DNA of 64,000 nt from Eucommia ulmoides. Taxonomy: Eukaryota; Streptophyta; Magnoliopsida; Garryales; Eucommiaceae. The position numbers were made by a program, and so were the translations under genes. Below the pieces are notes generated by a model. It saw only the letters and a program-made list of their open reading frames with translations, did no database searches and was not told where the DNA came from. Of the stretch, positions 12,161 to 23,955 are shown piece by piece. Every line of letters starts with the position of its first letter. The first letter of the stretch is position 1. The stretch lies in contig CM028335.1 of NCBI GenBank assembly GCA_016647705.1, forward strand, positions 14,777,905-14,841,904. Direction: 5' to 3'.

Positions 12161-12738
12161 GACTGTTTCATATAAATTGTACAAGCAATCGCTGGGAGGG
12201 TGTTGACTGGAAGAACTTATTGGAGATAATGCAACTGTGGTTGTACTAGCCTTTTTTGCGTAACCTGGTTCGGATAAATTTTATCATAAAAATAAAAATA
12301 AATAAATAATAAAAATCTAAATTAGTGTAATATACATTAAAATCTTGATTATAATGTCTACAAATATATTCACAACAATTAGGGATCTAAGTTGGTCGGT
12401 TGGGTCGGGGTGGTGATAACTAAACCTGCCCTTATATATGTCTTTGTTTTTGGGTTGGGTTGGGTCGGATTGACTTGCATTTTTTTTTAAAGGAACTAAG
12501 ACCAATTTCTTTTAATTTTTTTTTTTTATTATATATAAATTATATTATTTTGTTTTAATTAAATTATTATTTATAATTATTGTGATTAAGCTATAAAACT
12601 TATGAAAAGACTTTGTAAATTTTATTATATATATATATATATGTGTGTGTGTGTTACAATGTGATTATTATTAATATTTATGTATATAATTAGTAATTTT
12701 ATTAACTATAAAATAAAAGTAATTAATTTTATATATAC
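12161..12738. other. 3' flank of the hydrolase gene, no gene
   Basis: AATAAA-rich sequence at 12289-12312 could supply the polyadenylation signal of the hydrolase transcript. Beyond it the sequence is AT-rich with a short TA/TG microsatellite at about 12630-12653. No coding sequence is seen. Confidence 0.5.
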
Positions 12739-12741
12739 TAA

Positions 12742-13414
12742 CGGTTCGTTTGGTTGAATGGAATCGGAGTGGAATGAAATCGTTATTTCAACTTTAATTT
12801 CGATTCTCTTGTTTGGTTATCCAATAGAATAAAAAAAATGTTTCCATTGTAATTAAATTTGATGGAATTGAATTGCATATCTCATAGGCTGTAATCAGTC
12901 CAACCCATTGGATTGAAAAAATAGAATTCCAAAAATGGTCATTCCTTATATCTAAAAAGTTAATTCCATTTGAGTTAAATTTGATAGATTTTTTATCCTG
13001 TAAATATAGACTAATATTTTGAGATGTAAATATGAAATCGCATTTTGTTTAGTATTTGAACTTACTTTTTATTATTATTTTTTAATCTTTGGGTTATTCA
13101 TTTTATAAGTTTTTGATGTGCCATTTTATTTATTTGTTGGCAAATTTTGAATAATATTTAAATGAGATATTACTCATGTTTTGTGGTTGTTTTTTTTTCA
13201 AATAATTAATTATTATTGTGAATGAGTTTAATCTCAAAATTAATATGTGAAAAAATATTATGAGAATTTTATTATATTTTATTATTTTATTTCTTTAAGC
13301 ATACAATAACAACCAAATAAGAAAATTAAATAGTGATTCCATTGATAAATCAATATCATTCATTTTTTCATTTCATTCATTCACTTATTCTATTTCATCC
13401 AACCAAACGAGCCG
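12742..13414. mobile_element. MITE, PIF/Harbinger type (TAA target duplication)
   Basis: The left end CGGTTCGTTTGGTTG is matched by CAACCAAACGAGCCG (inverted, one mismatch in the outer part) at the right end. The inverted repeat continues imperfectly inwards for about 35 bp. Both sides are flanked by TAA (12739-12741 and 13415-13417), the 3-bp duplication typical of Tourist/Harbinger elements. The 673-bp interior is AT-rich and non-coding. Confidence 0.85.
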
Positions 13415-13716
13415 TAAGAATTACATAATTTATACATTATATATAAGTGTTTGAAGATGAAAGAATATATAGAGATAAAGAAAAATATAGAGAAAAATAA
13501 AGAAATGGGAATGATACTATATCTTGATACATATAAAATAGTGAGTATGATTTTATTGAGATAAAAAAAATAGAGAAAATTGATACTTTGTTATATTATA
13601 CCTATATTATTTAGTTGATCATTTTATACGAACAATAGAGTTCACGATTTATTCAATATAGGGATGCCCTGCTTGCATTTTGACTATTTGAATCGTTGTA
13701 TATTAGAAAGAGTTCG

Positions 13717-14223
13717 TGTAATACTCCGAAAATTTATATTTTGAAAATATTATTTTAATAAGTTTAATATTTTTTGGATTATTTCGCAAATTTATGGTAT
13801 AAATAATATTTGATAATTTTAAGAATTGAATGTTAATTTTAAATTGATTTTAAAATTTTTGGAACTATTATGTTATCTAAAATAATCTTTTAAAAGTTTT
13901 GAGATATAATTAATATTTTCTTTATTCCAAAAAAGAATTATGTAAATAAGTACATAAATAAATAAGTTAACGACTGAAATTCGTTTCCTTCTCAAAGAAG
14001 GAAAGTAATCTCAACCTTATATATTTGTATATAAGGAAAAAGTTGACAAGTGTACGCGAATAGATAATAATAATAATATTATATTTAAGAGTTGGATTCT
14101 TATTATAAGAGCTGATATTATGATCTTATACATGGAAAAAGAGCTCGACTCTTATTATATTATGATCAGAGATATTGGAGCCGCATGCATAATAGGAATT
14201 AGAAATAGAATCGAACAAACATA

Positions 14224-14254
<31 letters not shown>

Positions 14255-14774
14255 TTGTGTGTGTGTGTGTTGAATGTTTACTGAGTATTCCAGTTCGGAT
14301 TTTTTACTTGGATTTCAAGTAAAATTTCTAACTATTTAATATATGTATTTAATTTCCCCATGTATTGTGTGCTTTATTATATTATTGTTATAATTATTGT
14401 TTTTCATGAAATATTTATGAGTACGTATTATGTGAAAATTATGTGAGATACACGTTTATGTGATTTGATTAAATGCACGTATTAGAGAGGTTGAAATTCT
14501 ACTGAGTCTTGACTTACAATTCCACAGTTTTGATTGTAGGGTCGGTGAGAATGAAACGGTACAGAAAATTTTAATTTGTATTTAACTTGTAATAATTGTA
14601 TTTATTATCCACTGTTGTCAAATCGATTCGACAATTCGATAATTATAATTATCGCCATCATATATAAAATTTCTCGGATTAAAAAAATAATAAATTTATG
14701 GCTCGCTCGATGTTAGTTTTTAATTCTCCAAGGAGAGAAACTGCGCGGCGGCCCTAGGACACCAGGTCAATACA
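13717..14774 (+). repeat. 5' LTR of Gypsy element
   Basis: It starts TGTAATACTCCG and ends CAATACA. It aligns with 17447-18544 throughout with scattered substitutions and differing microsatellite length. A (TA)n-(TG)n tract at 14219-14270 is the counterpart of the much longer tract at 17950-18034. Confidence 0.87.
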
Positions 14775-14777
14775 TAG

Positions 14778-14789
14778 TGGTATCAGAGC
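14778..14789 (+). other. Primer-binding site, initiator tRNA-Met type
   Basis: A perfect TGGTATCAGAGC three bases after the LTR end. A second, imperfect LTR-end plus primer-site copy (GGCCCTGGGAAATCGGGTCA, then TTGTATCAGAGC) follows at about 14868-14902, a short duplication of the LTR/PBS junction. Confidence 0.85.
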
Positions 14790-16559
14790 CGAATTAATAG
14801 TAATACTAATTTATTTATAAATGGTGAAATATTTGAAGTAGAATTCTCTATAGGAAAAACCAAGTGGTGGCCCTGGGAAATCGGGTCATGAGTTGTATCA
14901 GAGCGGTTTGCGACTACCCTAGAACTGGGTTATGGTACCCGTTACTTATAATAAGTGAAGTAATATTTAAAAATAATAATTTTCATATAATTCATCAATT
15001 CAAAATATATATATATATATAAAAAAACAAAACAAAACAAGAGAATTGGGTAAGATAAATTTTAGAACGACAACAATTTGACTCCGTATGCTTTATTACG
15101 TTATGTTGAAAAATACAGGCTTCAATTATGCAAGAAGTTCACTTTTAGAATGTTCAATCTCCCAAAAAGGTATTCATCTCTTAAAGACATCATGGCACCG
15201 AATGTCACATCTACTATGAGATACTACTAATATGTAAACAACGGTTCTTGACCTTGTTCACTTTTCATTCGAATCAATAATAAAGGATTAAGCCTCACTA
15301 GCCATGACTGTTTTAAAAATGAAAGAAGTGGTTAACACTTTGTACTCCTAAATGCTCAGGTTATCTCAATATCATCCATAACATAAATATCCTATTTTGA
15401 AATAGTCTTATTGGTGGAACCTGACTTAATTTTTTTTTTTTTTTTACTTTAATATATTTTAAGAACTTCTTGTTTCAGTGAGTTAGTTCTAAACTTAGTA
15501 GGTGTTTTCATTAGTCTTGCACCTTTAGTTTGAAGTCAATTTCTTTTGAATACTCCTTCTGTGTTATTTAAATTATATAGCATCCCACCGACCACAGTAT
15601 GTGGTTGTGAACTATTGGATTTTTAATAGTTTGTCCATGTGATGGAAATTGGTTTTATCCTACATAAATAAATAACTTTCTATTTGTTGTATTGATAAGT
15701 TTTGGCTTGGTGAATACTGTGGACCATAAGATAAATTTTGAAAAGATAGGTTTAAAGATGTTTACTATCTTTTATATAAATTATCAAATTATATTTTCGT
15801 ATTAAATTAATAAAAAAAAAGTGTTACTTAAAATGAACAGTTTTATGATGTTAAATTGATCAAATAGAATTTTAAAGGTAGAAAATAATTTTATTATCCT
15901 ACTATGCCATAATCGTCTCATAAAGAGGGCATTCCTGCGAGATGTGGTTGGTCCTTACTGGAGGACATATCATGTAGGACGTTGTTATTGTGACCAGACA
16001 GGAGGGCAAGTCCTATATGTGGTTAATTATGTTGTTGATATGTTAAGACTTAACAAGATGACAAGTTTTGCAGGTGGTTGATATTTGTTGTTGTTGTTGT
16101 TGTTATTGTTGACAATGATGATTATCATCATATGGTGGTTTATACCACGTATTGGCTCCTACCATTGGAGATATTAAATGGCTCTGACACTGATTGCAAA
16201 CTTAGATTGCACAGATGGACATGTTACAGTACTGTTATAACTCCCGATCGTGAGAAAAACGATCATATGGCTGGCAATGAAATATGCTATTTTATTACAT
16301 AAAAGTGAGTTGATATGTCGATTTCAATTAAATTGTTCTATTATGATAATATTTTTGTTGGGATTCGGATATTGCCCAATGTGGTTATATTTTATTGGAG
16401 AGTGGATTTTGATAAAAATACTTGATCCACAAAATATTTTTATATTATGAAAACAGTACACCAGTAAAATAATTCAGATAGATATTGGCCCACTACTAAT
16501 AATAGGTGGAGTCGGAGTGTGTGGCTAATTGTTGAAAGTTTTAGGGGTTATGTGTAATA

Positions 16560-16965
16560 TTTTTATATACATGTTACGTGAGTATTGACAATATGTGACG
16601 TATCTGATTTTTGTAATTTAACACGTATTTATGAGTTTCGGGATGTATTTATGTGGTCTGTATATATTTATATGTTTTGAGATGTATTTATATAATCGAG
16701 AGGTATTTGGGTGTTTTTATAGTTTGACATGTATTTATGTATTCTGAGGTGTATTTATGTGGTTGACCCGTGTTTATGTGTTTCGAGACGGATTTATATG
16801 ATTAATACATACTTCTGTGTTTTGAGATGAATTTATGTGGTTAAGACACATTTATGTGTTTTGAGATGTATTTATGTGGTTAAGACGTACTAACGTGTTT
16901 TGGGACATACTTATGTATTTGAGGGATATTTATGTGTTTTTAAATGTATTTCAGAAAATTCGTTA
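16560..16965 (+). repeat. Degenerate minisatellite, about 39-bp period
   Basis: About ten diverged units built on GTGTTTTGAGATGTATTTAT, followed by GTGGTTAAGAC and a short spacer, run head to tail inside the Gypsy interior. The clearest pair lies near 16810-16890. Confidence 0.7.
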
Positions 16966-17430
16966 TTAGAAATTTGGATTGTGTTGATATTTATGGAAAA
17001 AGTTTATGAGATTATTGAAATTTTAATGTGGATATTAAAATTGATATTAGTCTCACGAGACAGTCTACAAGGAATTGGGCTATCTACTGCTTATCATGTT
17101 GGTTGTGAATGTGTTGACTTGAAATGTTAGATGAAATTGATCAATGCCGATTATGAGATATGGCAATGGACTTGAAAAATTGTGCCAAGTGAGAAAAATT
17201 ATTGAGGTCGTGAACCTATTGAAATTGAGATAGACCCAATTCAAGTGAGACTATCGTGATATTTAATATATATATTCATTGGTTGTAATATAGGCATTAT
17301 TACTATTTTTATCAGAATAGCACAACGGGAGTGTGGTGGTAACTTTCGGTTATTATTTAATCGAGAGTGACTAATACGGTGCAATTTTAAATTATTATTA
17401 TTTTGAACGAAATTTCGAGGACGAAATTTA

Positions 17431-17446
17431 TTTAAGGGGGGTAGAT
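17431..17446 (+). other. Polypurine tract of Gypsy element
   Basis: TTTAAGGGGGGTAGAT directly precedes the 3' LTR. Confidence 0.75.
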
Positions 17447-17945
17447 TATAATACCCCCAAAATTTATATTTTTAAAAATATTATTTTAATAAGTTTAATA
17501 TTTTTAGGATTATTTTACAAATTTATGGTATAAATAATATTTAATAATTTTGGGGATTGAATGTTAATTTTAAATTGATTTTAAAAGTTTTGAGATTATT
17601 ATGTTATCTAAAATATACTTTTAAGAGTTTTGATATATAATTAATATTTTCTTTATTTCAAGGAGATATTATATAAATAAGTAAGTAAATAAATAAGTTA
17701 ATGGCTGAAATTAGTTTCCTTCTTAAAGAAGGAAACTAATCTCAACCTTATATATATGTATATAAGGAGTAAGTGGACAAGTGTACGTGAATGAATAATA
17801 ATAATAATATATTAAGAGTTGGATTCTTACTATGAGAGCAAATATTATGATCTTATACATGGAAAAAAAGCTTGACTCTTATTATATTATGATTAGAGAG
17901 ATTGGAGTTGCATGCATAATAAGAATTAGAAATAGAATCGAACAA

Positions 17946-18036
<91 letters not shown>

Positions 18037-18544
18037 GAATGTTTACTGAGTATTCCGGTTCGGATTTCAGGTAGAATTTCAATCTCTTTAATATAGGTAT
18101 TTAATTTTTTCATGTATTGTGTGGTTTAATCTATTACTGTTATAATTGTTATTTTTCATGCAATATTTATGAGTACGTATTATATGAAAATTATGTGAGA
18201 TACACATATATGTATTTATTTGTGTTTTGATTAAATGCACGTATTAGAGAGGTAGAGAGGTTGAAATTATATTGAGTCCTGGCTTACAAACCCATAGTTC
18301 TGATTGTAAGGCCGGTGAGAATGAAACAACGCTGAAAATTTTAATTCCTATTTAACTTGTAATAATTGTATTTATTATCCACTATTGTAAAATCGACTCG
18401 ACAATTCAATATTTATAATTATTGCCGTCGTATGTAAAATTTCTTGGATTAAAAAAATAATAAATTTATTGGTCGCTCGATGTTATTTTTTAATTCTCCA
18501 AGGGAAGAAACCGCGTGGTGGCCTTGGGAAACTGGGTCGTTAGA
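17447..18544 (+). repeat. 3' LTR of Gypsy element
   Basis: It begins TATAATACCCCC (the expected TG start mutated to TA) and ends GGGTCGTTAGA. It includes an expanded TA/TG microsatellite at 17950-18034. Confidence 0.85.
17950..18034. repeat. (TA)n-(TG)n microsatellite in Gypsy 3' LTR
   Basis: About 22 TA units followed by about 20 TG units. The homologous tract in the 5' LTR (14219-14270) is much shorter, so the tract expanded or contracted after insertion. Confidence 0.95.
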
Positions 18545-19314
18545 GCTCGCCATTTAACCATGTATATAGAGAGAGCATACTCTTCTTAAGATAGTATCTA
18601 TAAACATCGATCCACTAGATATGTATTTTTTTTTTTATCATCTATTTTATATTTTATTTTATTTATTCAATTGTTGTTTTTCTTAATTATTTAAATGGAT
18701 TGAAATTGCATATGATATTTATTTATTATTTATTTTGTATTTACATAATTATGTGAACTTTCCCCAACAATCTAAGAAGATATATAATTTTGTAAAAGCT
18801 AAATTTTACTTGAATTTGTTTCTAATATAAATTTAGTGCATTTAATGAATGGAAATTTTTTGTTTTAATTTTAAATTTATGAAAGACGCTAGAGAAATTA
18901 AATTTATGTTTTTGTTATGATCAGTATTCTATCTTATATCTTGTATTTAATCTTATTTAATTTTTCCTATTAAAATAATTCTAAGAAATATTATTTTATA
19001 AATATTTGTTTGTTATATAAATTTTGCATGCGTTGATCTATATTTGATTGTGATATTTTATATGCAAATTTATTTTAGCATTCTAAGAGTATTTGTTGCT
19101 AATGACATTAATGTTATTTTTTTTTTGTTTTCGAAATAGAGATAATTTTAACAATGTGTGGATTATATATGAATATATATGTTAGGAAAATTGGTTAAAA
19201 AATTAATTAAATAATTGATTATTTAATCAATTATAAAGAAGAAATTTGAGAAAAAAAAAAAACAAATAAAAATAATTGGTTACAAAAACATTGCAAATTA
19301 AGAAATTACAATAT
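18545..19314. other. AT-rich DNA, no gene seen
   Basis: AT-rich sequence with runs of A and T. It has no ORF of note and no recognisable repeat ends. AATAT at 19310-19314 is the left target duplication of the next element. Confidence 0.5.
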
Positions 19315-22300
19315 TGGTGATCCTAAGATTTTGATGAACAATTAAGTATTGATGTTTTGGTGTAACTAATGTTTTAATTGAGTGTTTCAGTGATTTAAAG
19401 TTCCAAATGATGAAGATGACAAATTAAATGGATACTAAATGATGAAATTGAAGATATTGAAGATTTAAGAGTTTGAAGAAATTAGAAAAAATAACCCAGA
19501 TAAATTTCAACTCTTAATATCCCATTTAGGAGCATACACATGACATAAAATGTATTTTCTCATTTATGTGTGTATTAATTAAGTTAAATTATTTGCTCCT
19601 ATATGAATTGAGAAGAAATAATTTTGAATGACTAAAATGAAATATAAGAATATTAGTAGAGCTTATTTAAGAGAGAAAATGGGTAAAAGGGCGAAAACGT
19701 AAAAGAAAATGAGTTAAAAACGTATTCAAGACAGCAGTCGATTGGTGAGTCGACCAGACCAAGTAGCTGTAACATCCTGTATCTCTAAGTCGACCGACTG
19801 GTCGACCGGCCAAAAAAGGCTGAACTTTTTGAATCAACAAGTCGACTGATAAGTTGACCGGTGAAAGAAAGACCAACTCTCTGAATCTACAAGTCGATCG
19901 GGCGGTCGACCGATGAACTGCATTGGCTACATCCTGAATCTCCCAGTCGACTGAATGCGCTGTTTCAGGATATTGTTTTATCCGAGATTAAATCCAATAG
20001 TAGCCGTTTTTTGTTAGGATTTGAGAGAGATTTTGGGAATATTATCTATATTTAAGATATGGTTCATATATTAATTAAATTCTATTAATATGGTTCATCA
20101 AATATTAATGTTTCTCAATTTAGTACTTGAAATAGATTCTATTCTTATTAATTAAGATTGAAAAATACTTTGGGGGTTTAATTGAGAGATTTGAAAGTTG
20201 TTTTTAAGTGGAAATTGAACCAAAATGAAGTCCTTATTATATAAGGGGTCTATAAGAGTTTTTAATTGTCATGACATATGTAAACTAGCCGTTAGAAGGC
20301 TGATTTCATATTTCTATATATAGACCTGCGAATTTCTGATATAATTAATCATTCATTGAGAGAGTTAAAATATTTTATATCATTTGTGAGCTTTTATAAG
20401 AGTTATCATTTTATGATATTGTGAGCTTTTCTAAGAGTGATTTTGAGAATCAATTACGATCAATTTTTGCTGATAGAGGATTTGAAACTACATTGTTCTA
20501 GTAATTATTTCTATGGATTCCGGGTGAGATCTTTTCATATTGCTTATTATTCGTTTTTTATTCTATATTTGGAAATTGATCTTAGAAATTATTTCTGATT
20601 TTGAAAGAAAATATTTTTTTCAAAAAATTTCTTGAGTCTGATTGCGTGCTCCAATTTGCTACCCATATTCTTGTTAAAATCAATTTTTTGTATCTCACGT
20701 TTTTCTATCACTAGTTGAGATATTAATTGAGTTATTATTTATCTGGGATGGTAGAAGCTCCGAGTGAGATGTACTTCTTATCAATTTTTGTATTGGTGAG
20801 TTGTGACAGGTTAAATACCGTTGGGGGTATTTAATCAAAGGTAGCTGGGTTTTAGTCTCTTCCTGTAAAGAGATTGAGATAGTGATTCTTCCTGGATAAG
20901 AATTGCGTTGTGAGTGATTTGTAAAGGTTCTATCCTTACCTGTGAAAATGATAGTTAGAATTGTTGATCCTAAGATTTTGATGAACAATTAAGTATTGAT
21001 GTTTTGATGGAACTAATGTTTAATTGAGTGTTTCAGTGATTTAAAGTTCCAGTGATTAAGACGTCAAATTAAATGGATGAGAAATGAAGATATCAAGATG
21101 ATAAAAAAGAATTAAGAGTTTGAAGAAATTAGGAAAAACAACTTAGGTGAATCTTAACTCTTAATATCCCATTTAGGAACAAACATATGTCACAAAATAT
21201 ATTTTATCTTTTATGTGTGTTTTGATTTAGTTAAATTATTTGCTCCTATGTGAATTGAGAAGAAATGATTTTGAATGACTAAAATGAAATATAAAAATAT
21301 TAGTGGAGCTAATTTAGAGAAGAAAATGTATTAAAATGAATTGGAGAGAAGTGTTCAACAAAGAGGAATTAACTGATAAGTTGACAAATGGATATAAGAC
21401 AAACATGCTGAATTGATCAGTTGACTGATAAGTCGACCGATGAGAAAAAAGTGAAGTCTCTGAATCTAGCAGTTGACAGATAAGTCGATCGATAAACGTC
21501 CTTGGTTACATCCTGAATTGGGCAGTCAACTGACCAGTCGACCGATGGAGCTGTTTCAGGATCTTATGCATTCCAAAATCATATCTAAAAGTAACAGTTT
21601 TTGGTTAAGATTTGAGAGAGATTTCGGGAATATTATCTATATTTAAGATATGGTTCATATATTAATTAAATCCTTTTAATATGGTTCATTAAAAGGCTGA
21701 TTACATTTTCCTTTAAATAGACCTGCGAATTTCATTAACAAAATTAAGCAGTAAATAAGAGAGAAATCATATCATATCATAAGAGTTAGCTTTTTTAAGA
21801 GATACCTTTCTGAAAGTTTGTGAGTTATTCTAAGAGTGATCTTGAAAATCAATTGTGATTAATCTTTGTCGCTACCGGATCTGAAGTTACATTACTTATC
21901 TAATTATTTTGTGGATTCCGGGTGAGATCTTTCCAATTATATTATTTTATTGCATTATTTGTTTATTCTTTGAAAATTGTTTTTAGAAATTGTTTCTGAT
22001 TTTTTAAGAACATATTTTTATAAACAATTTCTTAAATATGATTACATGCTCCAATTTACTATCCATATTCTTGTTAAAATCAGATTTTTGTATCTCATAT
22101 ATTTCTTTCACTAGTTGGGATATTAATTGAGTTATTGTTTATCTGGGATGGTAGAAGCTCCGAGTGAGATTTACTTCTTATTAATTTTTGTATTGGTGAG
22201 TTGGGACGGATTAAATACTGCTGGGGATATTTAATCAAGGGATAGCTAGGTTTCAGTCTCTTCTTGTAAAGAGATTGAGGTAGTGATTCTTCCTAGATAA

Positions 22301-23268
22301 GAATTGCATTGTGAGTGATTTGTAAAGGTTCCATCCTTATCTATGAAAATGATAGTTGAAGTGTTTTGAGAGGTTTTGATTCTTGAGCCTAAAGTATAAA
22401 AAGAGTTAGGTTAATCTTTAGCCTGTAAAAAGATAGGTTATTTTTGAGCCTGTAAAAAGTAGAGGTTGTTCTTGAGTCTTGGAAAAAGAAATTGTAAAGG
22501 TTGATTTTGAGCCTGTAAAAGAATCGGTGTGTAGGTTTGGTTCCTACCTTTAAAGGGATCTTGGTTTTAGTGGGTACGACCTCCGTGGAGCTCGGGGGAC
22601 TGAATTAGTCAAGAATAGCTTGGTGAATCAGTATAAATCTTTTGTGTGCTGCATTACTATTTTGTTATTTTTGGTGTTTGGGTGTGTATTTAAATTGATA
22701 ATATTATTCCGCTGTGTTATAAAGATAATAATTAATTTAGGTATAAAATTAATTATTTAATTTTATTCTGATTATTTTTTTAATTACCCAATTCACCCCC
22801 CCTCTTGGATATTCTACTGGGTCAACATGAGTGTTTTGATTCTTGTGGCTTAGTATTAAAAAGAATTAAGTTATTCTTTAGACTGTAAAAAGTTGAGGTT
22901 CTTCCTTAGCCTAGGAAAATAATATTGTAAAGGTTGATTCTGAGCCTGTAAAAGAATCGGTGTGCGGGTTTGGTTCCTACCTTTAAAGGGATCTTGGTTA
23001 TAGTGGGTGAGACCTCCGTGGAGCTCGGGGGACTAGATTAGCTAAGAGTAGCTTAGTGAACCAATATAAATCTTTTGTGTGCTGCATTACTACTTTGCTT
23101 TTTTTGTTGTTTGGGTGTGCACTTAAATTGATAATATTATTCCGCTGTGTTATAAAGATAATAATTAATTTAGGTATAAAATTAATTATTTGATTTATTT
23201 AATTTTATTCTGATTATTTTTTTAAATACCCAATTCACCTCCCTCTTAAGTATTCTACTGGGCCAACA
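19315..23268 (+). mobile_element. Copia-type solo LTR (about 2.1 kb) with a nested LTR
   Basis: The sequence starts TGGTGATCCTAAGATTTTGA and ends TTCTACTGGGCCAACA. It is flanked by AATAT on both sides (19310-19314 and 23269-23273), a perfect 5-bp TSD. It is split at 20961/22828 by a related LTR, so its own length is 1647 + 441 bp. No primer site or internal region is present, so it is a solo LTR from recombination. It carries repeated GTCGACC-like words (19738-19950) and the ending AATTCACC...CCTCTT found in the other Copia LTRs of the window. Confidence 0.85.
20962..22827 (+). mobile_element. Second Copia-type LTR nested in the first (1866 bp)
   Basis: It starts TGTTGATCCTAAG and ends TACTGGGTCAACA, closely matching the surrounding LTR along its whole length. 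The outer LTR resumes at 22828 at the equivalent position. Adjacent 5-bp flanks (AGAAT and TGAGT) do not match, so either the TSD has decayed or the structure arose by recombination between related LTRs. Confidence 0.75.
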
Positions 23269-23952
23269 AATATAAAATAATAGAATTGGAATTAAAATTT
23301 GAAAATAAAGTTTTTGATTCAAACAGTCTGTCGCCCCATAGATCGATTGACCAAATGATACATAGAAGTCTTTGGTTGGGTCTTTAAGTAAAATGGTCGA
23401 CTGCATATGCAGATCAGTCGACTAGTTAGTTCAGAGGGTTGGAGTTTTTGAAAAAGTGTTCAATTTGGTTGACCATATTGACAGATCAGTTGACCGATTA
23501 ATTTAGGTTGTTGGATTATTTTGAGAAATGATCAGTTTGATTGACCTGATGCTTTGATCAATCAACATAATCATTCTAATTTTGAATTTTTGTTAAAGTT
23601 TTTGATTTTTTTTTTTGCATAGTTCTTGACGAAAAAAAAAAATTCTAATTTTTTTTTTTAATATTCATTATATATATTTTATCAGAAACCCTTTTGAAAG
23701 AATTTTTCTGGATTAAATTTTTGAATTTAATGGCTTTATAGAATTTTTATTTTGGTCCCTATATATTCAGATATTATAAAATGTTCGGTAAAACATTTTG
23801 ACTCAATTTGTAGTGTAGTCATTATTTCTAGCTTTTGACTTGTTCAAGGCTGATTTACATCTTCAGTCTTTGGTTAAAAGTCATATTTACATGGGTTAAT
23901 TTTAAGGGTCAAAAGTCTACAATCAAAATCCATTAAATTTAACAAAAAAATC
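23269..23952. other. No gene; possible old LTR remnant
   Basis: After the AATAT duplication the sequence again contains GTTGACC / GTCGAC words (23340-23580), suggesting an older LTR of the same broad type into which the solo LTR inserted. No ends could be defined. Confidence 0.35.
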
Positions 23953-23955
23953 TAA

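Larger units (their letters stand above)
13717..18544 (+). mobile_element. Non-autonomous Gypsy (Tekay-like) LTR element
   Basis: Two direct repeats of about 1.06-1.1 kb (13717-14774 and 17447-18544) bracket a 2.67-kb interior. The start TGTAATACTCC, the primer site TGGTATCAGAGC after the first LTR, and the phrase GAACGAAATTTCGAGGACGA plus TTTAAGGGGGG before the second LTR are the hallmarks of chromovirus (Tekay/Del) elements. Flanks are GTTCG (13712-13716) and GCTCG (18545-18549), a TSD with one mismatch. The interior holds no gag, protease, RT or integrase, so it is a large non-autonomous derivative. Confidence 0.85.

Noticed and set aside
17832-18113. ORFs with long IY and TH/CV repeats
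   Set aside because: They are translations of the TA/TG microsatellite in the LTR.
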